Assembly (NCBI RefSeq): GCF_011045165.1
Contig: NZ_JAAKZI010000027.1
Span: forward strand, 1-64,000
Reading direction: 5' to 3'
DNA: 64,000 bases
Source: Arthrobacter silviterrae
GTDB lineage: Bacteria; Actinomycetota; Actinomycetes; Actinomycetales; Micrococcaceae
The translations under genes were made by a program, and so were the position numbers. Shown piece by piece: positions 1 to 12,045 of this stretch (position 1 is its first letter; each line of letters begins with the position of its first letter). The notes under the pieces are model-generated. The model was not told the origin of the DNA and searched no databases. It saw nothing but the letters and a program-made list of their open reading frames with translations.

Positions 1-1
1 T

Positions 2-895
2 GTGCCGGTGGGGGAGCTGCTCGGGTCCCTGGCCGGTGCCGTGGTGGAGGGAATGGTGGACGGGGTGGTGGAGGACCCGGTGGGTGAGTACTTCGCCCAG
101 CTCGAGGCAACCCGGGCCGGGCTCGCCGTGGCCGAACCGCCCCAACCCCACGCCCAGGTCATCCTCACCGTCCCGGTCCTGGGACTGCTCGGGGCCACGA
201 ACGAACCCGCAGTCCTGGCCGGGCACGGCCCCATCGACGAGGTGACCGCCCGGAAACTCCTGGGAGGGGCGGGGAGCTTCCTGCGCGTGCTCACCGACCC
301 CGTCACCGCCGAACCCCTCAAGGGCGTGCCCCCGGAAAGGTACCGGCTCCGGGACGCGGAGAAGGCGCTGCTGCGCGCCCTGGCCGAAACCTGCTCCTTC
401 CCGGGCTGCACCAACCCCGCCCTGGACACCGAAACCGACCACCTCACCGCCTACGCCCTGGGCGGGCCCACGACCCCCGCGAACTCCCATGCCCTCTGCA
501 AACGCCACCACGCCTACAAGCACTTCCGCGACGACAAGGACAAACACGGCCGCCACCGCCAGGACCTGGACCCCGACCGGGCCGCCATCACGCTCCGGGG
601 CTGGACACCGAACCGCACCCCCGACGGGCGCGTCGGCTGGACTTCACCCACGGGCAAATACCACCCGCCCGAGCCCCGCACCACCGAACCACCCGCCTAC
701 CCCAAATGGCTCAAAAAACAACTCACCCAAAAACCCGGACCCAAAAAAGGCACCAGCCGAACCACCACGCCCGGCCCCGCAGGCACCACCACGCCCGGCC
801 CCGCACGAACAGGCCCGGCACCACGCTTCGACCTGCGCCGCAGCCCCCTCGAAAACCTCCTCACCTACAAAACCCAGCCCCACCAGCCGGGCTAA
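2..895 (+). CDS. DUF222/13E12-type HNH endonuclease domain protein, 5'-truncated
   Basis: The reading frame runs in from the left edge, so the N-terminal part (normally a helical DUF222 region) is missing and the true start lies outside. What is seen: the last part of the DUF222-like region, then an HNH/zinc-finger module near residues 130-172 with CSFPGCTNPALDTETDHL and a later CKRHHAYKH, the typical His/Asn/His and Cys layout of 13E12-repeat proteins. The C-terminal tail (about residues 235-297) is low-complexity, rich in Pro, Thr and Lys, and holds a short internal repeat. These proteins occur in many copies in actinobacterial genomes and are thought to be nuclease-like mobile or selfish genes; the substrate is not known. 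Confident of the family, not of activity. Confidence 0.85.
   Translation: MPVGELLGSLAGAVVEGMVDGVVEDPVGEYFAQLEATRAGLAVAEPPQPHAQVILTVPVLGLLGATNEPAVLAGHGPIDEVTARKLLGGAGSFLRVLTDPVTAEPLKGVPPERYRLRDAEKALLRALAETCSFPGCTNPALDTETDHLTAYALGGPTTPANSHALCKRHHAYKHFRDDKDKHGRHRQDLDPDRAAITLRGWTPNRTPDGRVGWTSPTGKYHPPEPRTTEPPAYPKWLKKQLTQKPGPKKGTSRTTTPGPAGTTTPGPARTGPAPRFDLRRSPLENLLTYKTQPHQPG
761..805 (+). repeat. Short tandem direct repeat in HNH gene tail
   Basis: ACCACCACGCCCGGCCCCGC occurs at 761 and again at 785 (24-nt period, in frame), so the protein tail repeats TTTPGPA. It looks like local slippage in a low-complexity linker. Confidence 0.8.
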
Positions 896-1029
896 CAACA
901 ACAAAAGCCGCCGCCCCTGCACATGCGCCACCGACACGGCGGCGCCAAAAGTGCGGAAACGGCGGCAAAACCAGGGCCTCGACAAGCTCGACCACCGGGA
1001 CAAGCTCGGCCACCGGGCCGTCCCGTCGT

Positions 1030-1548
1030 CTACGCGTTGATGTCGTGCAGGTGGTGGATGAGATCGTGCAGGAAGTACCCGGAAAGTGTGAGGACCGTGA
1101 ACTCGGATCCGTTGCTGCGCAGACCGCGCCGCCCCCATTGGGCCGGGCCCACGGCCGCAAATGCAGATGCTGCGTCCTCGCCGTTTTGGACCAGGTCCTG
1201 CGAAACCAGCGCAGGGTCAAGGCCGCCGTAGTTGCCTTCCAAGGCCGCCTGGTCCTGGTCCCAATTGGCGAAAGTGGGGTTGTCTTCGGACAGCATCAGC
1301 TCCAGGCGGCCCTCGAACACGTCAAAGACGTCACGCACGTGCGCCGCGTACTCCAGGACTGACCACGTCGAGTCGTTGGGGCGGATTTCCACGCCGGCAC
1401 GCTTGAGTGCGGACTGCCAGCGGGGGAGCAGCGCGGGGATGGTGGTGGCTGCAATGGCCGGCGTGGTGTTTGAGGCGTCAAAGCCGCACTCCGGGCACGG
1501 CTTGGTCAGCACCCATGTCCAGTCTTTTGCATCGGGGATGATTGGCAT
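1030..1548 (-). CDS. DinB-like four-helix protein (DinB_2 / mycothiol-dependent enzyme type)
   Basis: A 172-residue soluble protein. The start has a short Cys-containing segment (CPECGFD) followed by a helical bundle with metal-ligand-type His residues: one in EYAAHVRDVF (about residue 70) and a cluster in FLHDLIHHLHD near the C-terminus. This triad layout is characteristic of the DinB/YfiT superfamily, whose actinobacterial members often act as mycothiol-dependent S-transferases or isomerases. Substrate cannot be read from sequence. The gene lies just upstream of parC on the right (21 bp from its stop) in the same direction, so it may be read through from parC. Family call is good; enzymatic role is inference. 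Confidence 0.8.
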   Translation of the reverse strand: MPIIPDAKDWTWVLTKPCPECGFDASNTTPAIAATTIPALLPRWQSALKRAGVEIRPNDSTWSVLEYAAHVRDVFDVFEGRLELMLSEDNPTFANWDQDQAALEGNYGGLDPALVSQDLVQNGEDAASAFAAVGPAQWGRRGLRSNGSEFTVLTLSGYFLHDLIHHLHDINA

Positions 1549-1569
1549 GCGGCCAGTCTATGCCGCAGC

Positions 1570-4191
<2,622 letters not shown>

Positions 4192-4282
4192 GATGGCGGG
4201 GGTTCCTATTCTGTGCTGCGGGTCTAGCGTTCCGGCACGGAACCCGGCCGCGCGAAGACGTGGCCGGGAGCAAACTAGTCGG

Positions 4283-4288
4283 TACAGT
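4283..4288 (+). promoter_or_regulatory. -10 box, leaderless promoter of the Pat-like gene
   Basis: TACAGT ends six bases before the ATG at 4295, placing a transcription start on or next to the start codon. There is no Shine-Dalgarno sequence. A -35 element is not evident. Confidence 0.5.
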
Positions 4289-4294
4289 GATTCT

Positions 4295-6970
4295 ATGGTG
4301 AAGCCAGCGCCCGCACCCGTATATCCGGCACATTGGGAGGCCGACGTCGTCCTGCGCGACGGCAGCACGGGGCACCTGCGCCCCATGACCCCCGCCGATG
4401 CCCCCGCCGTGCAGGCCTTCCACATGGCCCAGTCGCAGAACTCCATCTACCTGCGTTTCTTTACCTACAAGTCCAGCCTGACGCCCAAGGAGCTGCGCCG
4501 CTTCACCGAACTGGACTACCGGGACCGCGTGGCATTTGTCATCACCCGCGGCGGCGACATCATCGGCATTGGCCGGTATGACCGCCTGGACGATCCCTCC
4601 GAGGCGGAGGTGGCGTTCAATGTCTCAGATGCCAACCAGGGCCGCGGACTGGGCTCCATCCTCCTGGAGCACCTCGCCGCCGCCGCCAGGGAAAACGGCA
4701 TTGGCCAATTCACGGCGGAGGTCCTGCCGGAAAACCGCAAGATGCTGCAGGTGTTTTCCGACGCGGGCTACGAGGTCCACCGGCATTTCGACGAAGGCGT
4801 GGTCTCGCTCGCCTTCGACATCGACCCCACCCAGAAGTCCCGCGCCGTCATGGAATCGCGCGAGCACCGTGCCGAGGCCCGCAGCGTGGCCGGGCTGGTG
4901 GCGCCGGCCTCCATTGCCGTCATTGGCGCCAGCCGGGCGTGGGGCAGCATCGGCCAGCAATTGCTGGAGCACGTGGTGGAGGGCGGCTTCACGGGGGCCG
5001 TGCACGCAGTCAACCAGGAGGCGCTGGAAGTTTCGGGCATGATGCCGTACTCCACCATTGCCGACGTGCCCGGCCCCGTGGACCTGGCCATCATCGCCGT
5101 CCCCTACGACCAGGTTGCCACGGTGGTGGGGCAGTGCGGAGCCGCCGGTGTCAAGGGTGTGGTGGTGGCCACGGCAGGATTCGCCGACGACGGCGTCCAT
5201 GGCCTGGCGCTCCAGCGTGCACTGGTGCGCCAGGCGAGGGCCAACGGCATGCGGCTGGTGGGTCCGGCTTCCCTGGGGCTGGCCAACACTGACCCCGCCA
5301 TTTCGCTCAACGCTTCCATGGCGCCCGAACTGCCCCTGCGTGGCGGGCTGGGCATCTTCAGCCAGTCGGCCGCCCTGGGCGTGTCCTTGCATGCGTCGCT
5401 GAGCCGCCGGGACGTGGGCCTGTCCACCGTGCTGTCGGCGGGCAACCGGGCCGATGTTTCGGGCAATGACCTGATGCAGTTCTGGGAGGACGACCCCAAC
5501 ACCACGGCGTGCGGGCTGTACCTGGAGTCCATTGGCAACCCGCGCAAGTTCTCCCGGATTTCCCGCCGGCTGGCCCGCAGCAAGCCCGTCATTGTGGCGA
5601 AGTCGGACACCATGGGGCTGCAACTGCCGCCCGGCCACGCCGTCCGGACCACCCAGGCCCCTCCCGGGGCGCTGGACGCCATGCTCCGGCAGTCCGGCGT
5701 CATCCGCGTCAACACCATTGAGCAGTTGACGGACGTGGCCCAGCTGGTCGTGGGGCTGCCGCTGCCCGGCGGCCCCCGGCTGGCCATTTTCAGCAATTCG
5801 CTGGCCCTGGGCAAGGTGGTGGCCGATGCCGCCGGGCATGAGGGGCTGGAGGTGGCCGCCGTCGTCGCAGACCTGGAACTGGACACGGGCCAGTCCCGGG
5901 CCCTGCCGATGCTCCGCCGCACGGTGGCACAGGCCCTGGCGCGGCCCGACGTCGACCAGGCCATCGTCACCCTGCTGCCCGCCGCCGGCCTCACCGTGGA
6001 TGCCATTGCGGCCACTCTCAAGTCCTGCTCCGACGACGCCGGCAAGCCCGTGGTGGCAGTATTTGCCGGCATCGTGGACCGGCGCATCGACGTCAACCGG
6101 CAGCTCGCGGGCGGCCTGCCCTCCTATTCCAGCCCCGGGACGGCCATTGCGGCCATGGCCGCAGTGGCCCGCTACGCAAAGTGGCGCACCTTGCAAAAGC
6201 CAAGCTTTGACCTGCCCGCGGGTGTGGACACCGACGCCGCCGGCCAGCTGCTGGAGCAGTGGCTGGAGGGGGTGGCCGGCGACGGCCTGGTGGAGCTGAG
6301 CCCGGCCCGCACACGTCAACTGCTGGCACTGTACGGCATTGACGTGCTTGAATCCGTGCCGTTCACCACCGACGACGAAGCCGTGGCTGCCGCCGAACGC
6401 CTGGGCTGGCCGGTGGCCATCAAGACCCTTGAGGCCACGCTGCGGCACCGGCTGGACCTGGGCGGGGTGCGCATCAACATTGAAGATGCGGCATCGCTGC
6501 GCCGCAACATCGGCCACATGCGCAAGCTGCTGGAGCCCTACGGCAACGTCGGGCTGGAGGTCCAGAGCATGGCGGAGGTCGGCCAGTCCTGCACACTGCG
6601 CGCCATCGAAGACCCGCTGCTGGGTCCGGTGGTTTCCTTCGGGCTGTCCGGGGACGCCGTCAACCTGCTCGACGACTGGGCGCACCGCATTCCGCCGCTG
6701 ACCGTGGATGATGTGGCGGAGCTGGTGCGGGCGCCCCGGGCGGCGAAACGGCTGTTTGGCTATGCCGGGCTGCCCGCGGGCAACCTGCCCGCCCTGGAGG
6801 GGCTCATCGCCCGGGTGGCACTGATGAAGGACGAACATCCCGAGATCGCGTGGGTGGAGTTCAACCCCGTGCTGGTGGGACCCGGAACCGTGACCGTGCT
6901 GGCCGTGACGCTGCGCATCGGCAACGCCGCCCAGCGCACGGACAGTGCCCGGCGCGCCATGATTTCCTAG
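4295..6970 (+). CDS. GNAT acetyltransferase fused to NDP-forming acyl-CoA synthetase-like domain (Pat-type protein lysine acetyltransferase)
   Basis: An 891-residue fusion. Residues 15-175 form a GNAT domain with acetyl-CoA-binding NQGRGLGS (about 114-121). Residues 200-890 resemble the ADP/GDP-forming acyl-CoA synthetases: a Rossmann CoA-binding domain starting [12 protein letters not shown], two flavodoxin-like domains, then an ATP-grasp half. The segment where true synthetases carry the phosphorylated His (SHTGAL) reads VRTTQAPPG here (about 450-458), which matches the non-catalytic domain of E. coli PatZ. The likely role is acetyl-CoA-dependent acetylation of lysines, for example in acyl-CoA synthetases, with the large domain as sensor or scaffold. 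The GNAT lies at the N-terminus, unlike enterobacterial Pat. Start chosen at 4295 because of the -10 box placement. Confidence 0.85.
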   Translation: MVKPAPAPVYPAHWEADVVLRDGSTGHLRPMTPADAPAVQAFHMAQSQNSIYLRFFTYKSSLTPKELRRFTELDYRDRVAFVITRGGDIIGIGRYDRLDDPSEAEVAFNVSDANQGRGLGSILLEHLAAAARENGIGQFTAEVLPENRKMLQVFSDAGYEVHRHFDEGVVSLAFDIDPTQKSRAVMESREHRAEARSVAGLVAPASIAVIGASRAWGSIGQQLLEHVVEGGFTGAVHAVNQEALEVSGMMPYSTIADVPGPVDLAIIAVPYDQVATVVGQCGAAGVKGVVVATAGFADDGVHGLALQRALVRQARANGMRLVGPASLGLANTDPAISLNASMAPELPLRGGLGIFSQSAALGVSLHASLSRRDVGLSTVLSAGNRADVSGNDLMQFWEDDPNTTACGLYLESIGNPRKFSRISRRLARSKPVIVAKSDTMGLQLPPGHAVRTTQAPPGALDAMLRQSGVIRVNTIEQLTDVAQLVVGLPLPGGPRLAIFSNSLALGKVVADAAGHEGLEVAAVVADLELDTGQSRALPMLRRTVAQALARPDVDQAIVTLLPAAGLTVDAIAATLKSCSDDAGKPVVAVFAGIVDRRIDVNRQLAGGLPSYSSPGTAIAAMAAVARYAKWRTLQKPSFDLPAGVDTDAAGQLLEQWLEGVAGDGLVELSPARTRQLLALYGIDVLESVPFTTDDEAVAAAERLGWPVAIKTLEATLRHRLDLGGVRINIEDAASLRRNIGHMRKLLEPYGNVGLEVQSMAEVGQSCTLRAIEDPLLGPVVSFGLSGDAVNLLDDWAHRIPPLTVDDVAELVRAPRAAKRLFGYAGLPAGNLPALEGLIARVALMKDEHPEIAWVEFNPVLVGPGTVTVLAVTLRIGNAAQRTDSARRAMIS

Positions 6971-7023
6971 CCGCAGCGTGACGCCGGGCGCCCGGCGGTT
7001 CGCTTTAGCCACCGGCACAGTGC

Positions 7024-7029
7024 CAAAAT
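7024..7029 (+). promoter_or_regulatory. -10-like box, leaderless start of DUF5998 gene
   Basis: CAAAAT sits six bases before the ATG at 7036, the same geometry as at 4283, 27599 and 39930. No Shine-Dalgarno precedes the start. Confidence 0.4.
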
Positions 7030-7035
7030 GGGGGC

Positions 7036-7719
7036 ATGAACAGCAACAGCTTCGGTGCGTCGGCACAGACCAAGGGCCGGGACCTGGAATCCGCACTGCA
7101 ACGGGCGGGCTTCTATCCCCGGCTGGTGTCGGATGTGGTCAACGACGCCCTGGACGGCCAGGAGTGCCTGGCACACCTGGTCCACGTGGAAACACATTTT
7201 GACCGCACGGAGGTCCACCGGCACATCACCGTCCTGGTCCTGACGGAGGAGATGCTGGTCATCACCCACGTGGACGACCAGCAATTGGACGACACCGGCG
7301 AGCAGGTGGTTGCCCAGGTGTCGACCGAGTCGGTGCCCGTGGGCCAGATCCGCTCAGTGGTCCTCAGCTACGTCTACGCCCAGCCGCAGGACTACAAGCC
7401 GTCCGACCCCGCCCGTGAACTTACCGTCTCCATCGCCTGGTCCGGCGGACAGCGCGTGGACCTGGGCCCTGCGTCGTGCGGGGACCCCAACTGCGACGCC
7501 GACCACGGCTACACCGGGACCATCGCCCAGGAGGACATTGCCCTGCGCATCAGCGCCGAGGCCGAGGGCCTGCAGGCCGTGGCGGACGCCAAGGCCTTCG
7601 CCCGGGCCCTGCGAACCGTAAACACCGGTGCCATCCCCCCTGCCCACGGCAGCCAGTCCCAAGGCCCCAAGTTCCCTGTCCTGGGCCAGCGCCTGGGCCG
7701 CAACCACTACCGGCGCTGA
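7036..7719 (+). CDS. DUF5998 family protein
   Basis: A 227-residue soluble protein of an actinobacterial family with no known function. There is no signal peptide or membrane segment. The first 190 residues are alpha/beta with a conserved-looking central block (HVETHFDR...HITVLVLTEEMLVITHVDD) and a Cys pair in ASCGDPNCDADHGY (about residues 150-162) that could bind metal or reflect a short loop; the last 30 residues are basic and disordered-looking. It ends five bases before the phosphodiesterase-like gene, so the two are probably one transcript. The family is recognised; no biochemical role should be assigned. Confidence 0.75.
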   Translation: MNSNSFGASAQTKGRDLESALQRAGFYPRLVSDVVNDALDGQECLAHLVHVETHFDRTEVHRHITVLVLTEEMLVITHVDDQQLDDTGEQVVAQVSTESVPVGQIRSVVLSYVYAQPQDYKPSDPARELTVSIAWSGGQRVDLGPASCGDPNCDADHGYTGTIAQEDIALRISAEAEGLQAVADAKAFARALRTVNTGAIPPAHGSQSQGPKFPVLGQRLGRNHYRR

Positions 7720-7724
7720 CGGGG

Positions 7725-8921
7725 GTGGCACAGCCGCCGCTCCCGGCCGCCCCCGCCTACGGCAAGGCAAGCATCGCCGACCTCCTCACAAGCGCGGCTG
7801 CCGCCATGGGCGCCTCCGGGTTCAGCAATGTACTGCGGCTCCCGGCCGCCCGCCGCATCTGCGTGGTGCTGGTGGACGGGCTCGGCAAGGCACTGCTGAC
7901 CCAGCGTGCCGGGCATGCGCCATTCCTGCGCGGCGTCATGGCGGCCGACGGCGGCGGGGAGCACCCGCGGACCCTGCATGCCGCTTTTCCCAGCACCACG
8001 GCCACCTCGCTCACCAGCCTTGGCACGGGGCAGGTCCCCGGCCAGCACGGCATGCTGGGCTACGACGTCCTGGACCCCGAACAGGACAAGGTGGTCAACC
8101 TGCTGGGCAACTGGGACGGAGGGGTCGACCCCCAGCGCTGGCAGCCGTTTCCCACGGTCTTTGAGCAGCTTGACGGCCGCATTCCCACCGCCACGGTGAG
8201 CCTGCCCAAGTTTGCCCAGTCGCCCATGACACGGGCAGCCCTGCGGGGGAGCACCTTCCTCGGCGCCACCTCACCCCAGGCCCGCGTCCAAGTGGCCGCG
8301 GAGACCCTGGCTGCGCACCCCACCATGCTGCTGTACCTCTACTGGAGCGAGCTGGACAAGGCTGGCCACGGGCATGGCGCCGACTCCGCCAAGTGGGAAT
8401 CCCAGCTGGAGGAGCTCGACGCCGGGATGAAGCGCCTGGCCGCGACCGTCCCGCCCGACACGCTGATCCTGCTGACGGCAGACCACGGCATGGTTGACGT
8501 TCCGCGCCCGGCCCGGATCGACTACTCGCAGTACCCTGAGCTGGTGGACGGCGTCCGGCACACGGCAGGTGAGCCCCGCATGGTCCACCTGTACCTGGAG
8601 CCCGACGCCGGTCCCGGGACCTGTGCGCGGCTCGTCGCTGCCTGGCTGGAAAGGTTTGGGACGAAGGCGTGGGTGCTCACCAAGGATGAGGCCGTGGCCT
8701 CCGGCTACTTTGGCGAAGTGCGCGACGGCGCCTCGGGCCGCATTGGCGACATCCTGGTGCTGGCACGGGAGACCATCGCCTTTTACGACATGCGCCGTGT
8801 GGGCCCGCACGCCATCGAGGTGGTGGGCCAGCACGGTTCCATCACGAAAGCCGAGCGGGAAGTTCCGCTGCTCCGCATCCCCGTCACTGCGCGCAGCCCA
8901 AAGGGCTCCAAGCGGCGGTAA
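7725..8921 (+). CDS. Alkaline phosphatase superfamily protein (nucleotide pyrophosphatase/phosphodiesterase type)
   Basis: A 398-residue enzyme of the PF01663 type. Metal-site motifs are visible: VVLVDGLGK (first Asp), a Thr nucleophile region in AFPSTTATSLTSLGTG, WSELDKAGHGHG, and the late TADHGMVD. Family members hydrolyse phosphodiester or pyrophosphate bonds in nucleotides or lipids using two zinc or similar ions. No signal peptide is seen, so it is likely cytoplasmic. The GTG at 7725 is the first start after the stop of the upstream gene at 7719; the in-frame region further upstream lies inside that gene and is ignored. The exact substrate is unknown. Confidence 0.85.
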   Translation: MAQPPLPAAPAYGKASIADLLTSAAAAMGASGFSNVLRLPAARRICVVLVDGLGKALLTQRAGHAPFLRGVMAADGGGEHPRTLHAAFPSTTATSLTSLGTGQVPGQHGMLGYDVLDPEQDKVVNLLGNWDGGVDPQRWQPFPTVFEQLDGRIPTATVSLPKFAQSPMTRAALRGSTFLGATSPQARVQVAAETLAAHPTMLLYLYWSELDKAGHGHGADSAKWESQLEELDAGMKRLAATVPPDTLILLTADHGMVDVPRPARIDYSQYPELVDGVRHTAGEPRMVHLYLEPDAGPGTCARLVAAWLERFGTKAWVLTKDEAVASGYFGEVRDGASGRIGDILVLARETIAFYDMRRVGPHAIEVVGQHGSITKAEREVPLLRIPVTARSPKGSKRR

Positions 8922-8943
8922 GGTTCACGAAGCCGCCGGACCG

Positions 8944-10323
8944 TCAGTCGCCCTTGGTGCCGAACACGATCTCATCCCAGCTGGGGACGCTGGACCGTTT
9001 GGGCTTGGCCGTGGCCTTGCGTTCGAGCCGTTCGGCCACTTCGCTGTCGGAAGGGGCGTCGTGAGCCTCGTCCTCCGGCGCCGGGGATTTCCGGTCCGCA
9101 CCGTGCGCCGCAGGCGTGTGCCGCAGCGACGGAGCGCCTGAAAGCGTAATTTCCCGGGTGTCGGTGCTCACCTCGCCCACGCCCACCAGCGGAGCGTCGT
9201 GGTGGTGGTGGAGGTTCGGGGCGAGGGAAAGGAACGGGATGGCCCGCAGCCGCTTTCGGCCGTGTTGGGCAGCCGCCGGGGAATCGGCCTCCGCCGGCAC
9301 ATCCTCCGTGGCGGCCGGTTTGGTGGCCGCCGGCGCGGTCAAGGCAGCCTCGCCGCCATCCGCCGCGTCCGTGTGTGCGTCGTCGTCGGCCTGCCCGCCG
9401 TCCGGACCGTCCTGGCCCCATGCCCCGCCTTCACGGGCGTGGGCTGCCGGGACTTGGGCGCCGAGCATGGCGGCAAGTTCGTCGTCGCCGTCTTCGTCCA
9501 GGCCCAGCCGCTGGCCCCGGCGGGTGCGCAGCATGTCAAGGAGCCCGTTGCCGGGGTACTCGTCCGCGGGGTCCCCGTCGGGAGCTTCGGTCTCTGCCGG
9601 AGTTTCGTCTGCGCCGTCCCCGGAGTCGCCGTCGGCCGCGTCTGTTTCAAAGTCAAAGGGCCGGTCCGCGACGGCACTGAGACGGCGTTCGGGCACGGGC
9701 CCGTCCACGGGCTCCAGCTCGCTGAGCTGCTGGGCCCACCGGTTGGCATTGAAGAGCGACTTCCGTCCGGTGTGGAACGTCCACCGGGCAGGCGGCGGCT
9801 CACCGATGCTGCTGGCGGCCCACTCGGTACCGGGGGCAAAGTCGGCCGTGACCGACCAGGAGCCGTCGTGCACCCGCCAGGCGTCCCAGCGAAGCGTGGA
9901 GGTGTCAATGCCAAAGGCGCCGAGCCTGTGGTTGACCATTTCATCCAGGGTCACGGCCTGGTCGCCAAAAACGGAGCGGAAACCGTCAGTGTCCGCCGCG
10001 GCCACTTCCACCCGGCGGGCCAGCTGGGCAACATGCTCGCGTTCGGCCAGCACAGGGCCCTCATAGCGTCGGACCTGCTCCAGGGGCAGGCCTGAGTGTT
10101 CGGCCACGTCGGAGGCCGAGGCGCCGCCGCGGATCTGGGACTGGATTTCGCGCGGCGATAGCCGTGTTCCGGTGGAACCGTTCTGGGTCGGCCGGCGCGG
10201 GGACCGGGCAGTGGCCAGCCGAAGCGCCTCGTCAAGGGGCAGCAGGTAAATTTCCCCGCCGGTTCCACTGAGAAGCAGGTGTTCGCCGTCTTCATGCACA
10301 CCCACCAAACGTAGATCCGCCAT
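8944..10323 (-). CDS. sepH: Septation protein SepH (DUF3071)
   Basis: 459 residues. The N-terminal 165 or so residues match the DUF3071/SepH fold: MADLRLVGVHEDGEHLLL, then a helix-turn-helix-like stretch (LSPREIQSQIRGGASASDVA) and a block with LGAFGID and WTFHTGRKS. The middle and C-terminal parts are acidic and low-complexity, ending in a basic segment (RKATAKPKRSS) and WDEIVFGTK. SepH binds FtsZ and promotes its assembly in Streptomyces and mycobacteria, so a division role is expected. A GGAGGG ribosome-binding site eight bases upstream decides the ATG at 10323 over the ATG 18 bases earlier. It faces the phosphodiesterase gene tail to tail. Confidence 0.88.
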   Translation of the reverse strand: MADLRLVGVHEDGEHLLLSGTGGEIYLLPLDEALRLATARSPRRPTQNGSTGTRLSPREIQSQIRGGASASDVAEHSGLPLEQVRRYEGPVLAEREHVAQLARRVEVAAADTDGFRSVFGDQAVTLDEMVNHRLGAFGIDTSTLRWDAWRVHDGSWSVTADFAPGTEWAASSIGEPPPARWTFHTGRKSLFNANRWAQQLSELEPVDGPVPERRLSAVADRPFDFETDAADGDSGDGADETPAETEAPDGDPADEYPGNGLLDMLRTRRGQRLGLDEDGDDELAAMLGAQVPAAHAREGGAWGQDGPDGGQADDDAHTDAADGGEAALTAPAATKPAATEDVPAEADSPAAAQHGRKRLRAIPFLSLAPNLHHHHDAPLVGVGEVSTDTREITLSGAPSLRHTPAAHGADRKSPAPEDEAHDAPSDSEVAERLERKATAKPKRSSVPSWDEIVFGTKGD

Positions 10324-10604
10324 ACAGCCCTCCAAAGTCATTTAGTGTCACTTCGAAACTTTGCCACCGAACGGCCGCAAATCCTACTACCGGTGCAGGC
10401 GTGGCGTGAATGGACCCGCCAAATGTGGGGGACCGGCGCCGTTTGTACGCCTGCCGCGAACGCGGGCATATTTGCCCCTGGGGACCCGTTTCCAAGTCTA
10501 GGGTATTGGCAGTTGCCGTACGCCCTGCAGGGCCTTGCCGCTAGCCGGTGCAACAGGCACTGCACGCAGAAATGCACTGGAAAAGGAGATTGGTGGGAGT
10601 CGAA

Positions 10605-10898
10605 ATGGCAAGGGATTATGATGCGCCGCGCGGCAATGAGGAAGACAGCGCGGCCCGTGGCTTTGAAACCCTGGCGCCGCGCCCCGAGTCATCGACCGTG
10701 ATTGACCTGGACGAGGTCGACCTGGCGGACAGCTATGAGTTGCCGGGCGGGGACCTGTCCGGGGAAGAATTGGCCGTGGAGGTGCTTCCGGCCCAGGCGG
10801 ACGAGTTCACGTGTTCGTCCTGTTTCCTGGTGCGGCACCGCTCCCAGCTGGCCCGCCAGGACGGGGTGCTGATGTACTGCACGGACTGCGAAGGCTAG
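10605..10898 (+). CDS. DUF4193 family small zinc-ribbon-like protein
   Basis: A 97-residue acidic protein with a C-terminal pair of Cys motifs, CSSC (about residue 69) and CTDC (about residue 93), compatible with a zinc ribbon, and a negatively charged N-terminal half. This matches the DUF4193 family, which is near-universal in actinobacteria and found beside DUF3093 and dut; from memory, the M. tuberculosis equivalents are Rv2699c, Rv2698 and Rv2697c. The start is the ATG at 10605 (MARDYDAP) preceded by GGGAG. Its stop overlaps the end of the converging DUF3093 gene by four bases. Function unknown. Confidence 0.85.
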   Translation: MARDYDAPRGNEEDSAARGFETLAPRPESSTVIDLDEVDLADSYELPGGDLSGEELAVEVLPAQADEFTCSSCFLVRHRSQLARQDGVLMYCTDCEG

Positions 10899-11383
10899 TC
10901 CTGACGGTGTGCCCGGCTCCCCAGGGCGGCGGCGAGCCGCTCGGGGTTCCGGGATGACGCCAGCCAGTAAGGAGTCTTGTCGTTGGGGTCGGTGATCTCC
11001 ACCTTGACCACCGGCTTGATCCAGCCGCGGATGCACAGGTAGGCCAGGCCGTTGAGCCGGGTGCCGCGCTGTTCGGTGGCGTCGTCGCCGTGGTAAACAG
11101 ACACCGCGCCGATGAACTCACGCTCAATGACGGCCCGGCCCACCTGCAAGGTGGTGGCGGTCACCTCGATCTTGGGCGTCGAGAGGATGAGCAGCGCCGT
11201 CTGCAGCACCAGCAGCCCCACAAACGCGATAATGCCGGCCAGTTCGCTGATGGGAATGAAGATCAGGATGCCGGCGGCCGAAAGGCCCACAACAATGACC
11301 CACGCCCAGATGTTGGGCCACAATTTTTCGGTGTAGCTTGCTGCGGACAGGGGGGAGGCATTGAGAGCCTGCTCGGAAGACAT
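10895..11383 (-). CDS. DUF3093 membrane protein
   Basis: 162 residues with two predicted membrane helices close together (about residues 26-46 and 50-68), followed by a cytoplasmic-looking beta-rich domain ending in a basic tail. The gene pairs with DUF4193 and dut as in many actinobacteria. The family signature is recognisable (LWPNIWAWVIV, RGTRLNGLAYLCIRGWI), but no function is known. Its promoter would lie between 11384 and the dut start on the opposite strand, less than 100 bp away, so the two divergent genes share a control region. Confidence 0.85.
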   Translation of the reverse strand: MSSEQALNASPLSAASYTEKLWPNIWAWVIVVGLSAAGILIFIPISELAGIIAFVGLLVLQTALLILSTPKIEVTATTLQVGRAVIEREFIGAVSVYHGDDATEQRGTRLNGLAYLCIRGWIKPVVKVEITDPNDKTPYWLASSRNPERLAAALGSRAHRQD

Positions 11384-11478
11384 GACCCAAGCTTTTCACC
11401 TTTTGGCCCGTTATTCACATTGGGTCCCCTGCCCGGGGGTGCCTAGGCCTCCGTCCGTTCGGGATAGAGTGTCTTCCT

Positions 11479-11979
11479 GTGACCAACCAGACTTTTGACA
11501 GCGCCGCCGGCGGGGGACAGGCACCCACCGTGACGGTCCAGTTGCGCATGCTCGACGACGGCATCGAAGCCCCCAGCTACTCCCACCCCGGCGACGCAGG
11601 GGCGGACCTGCGCACCCGGATCGACGTGGTTCTTGGGCCGGGGGAGCGGGCCCTGGTGCCGACGGGCGTGTCGCTGGCGCTGCCCTTTGGATTTGTGGCC
11701 CTGGTCCACCCCCGCTCGGGGCTGGCCACCAAGCACGGGCTGACCATCGTGAACAGCCCGGGCACGGTCGATGCCGGCTACCGCGGGGAGGTTTCGGTCA
11801 CCTTGCTGAATACGGATGCCCGCCATCCCATCACCCTGTCCCGGGGCGATAGAATTGCACAACTGGTCATTCAACGCGTTGAACATGCAGCGTTTGACGT
11901 GGTGCAGGAATTGCCGGATTCGGTGCGCGGCACCGGCGGATTTGGTTCCACCGGCGGCTTTGGAACAGCCACGTCCTAA
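11479..11979 (+). CDS. dut: dUTP diphosphatase
   Basis: Homotrimeric dUTPase of 166 residues that hydrolyses dUTP to dUMP and pyrophosphate, keeping uracil out of DNA and feeding thymidylate synthesis. All five family motifs are visible: [38 protein letters not shown] and the Gly-rich C-terminal [13 protein letters not shown] that closes the active site. The GTG at 11479 is used; a TAGAGT box at 11465-11470 lies eight bases upstream, suggesting little or no leader. It heads the run to the DUF3710, OB-fold and DUF3159 genes. Confidence 0.96.
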   Translation: MTNQTFDSAAGGGQAPTVTVQLRMLDDGIEAPSYSHPGDAGADLRTRIDVVLGPGERALVPTGVSLALPFGFVALVHPRSGLATKHGLTIVNSPGTVDAGYRGEVSVTLLNTDARHPITLSRGDRIAQLVIQRVEHAAFDVVQELPDSVRGTGGFGSTGGFGTATS

Positions 11980-12045
11980 GGGCGCCACCCGGTCCGGCCG
12001 GCACCGGCTGGTCACCGGCCATTACTTACAAGGAGTTTCCACCCC

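Noticed and set aside
4625-7096. 823-codon open frame on the minus strand opposite the Pat-like gene
   Set aside because: Lies antisense to a recognised fusion protein; no domain, and His/Gln-rich composition is typical of antisense frames in high-GC DNA.
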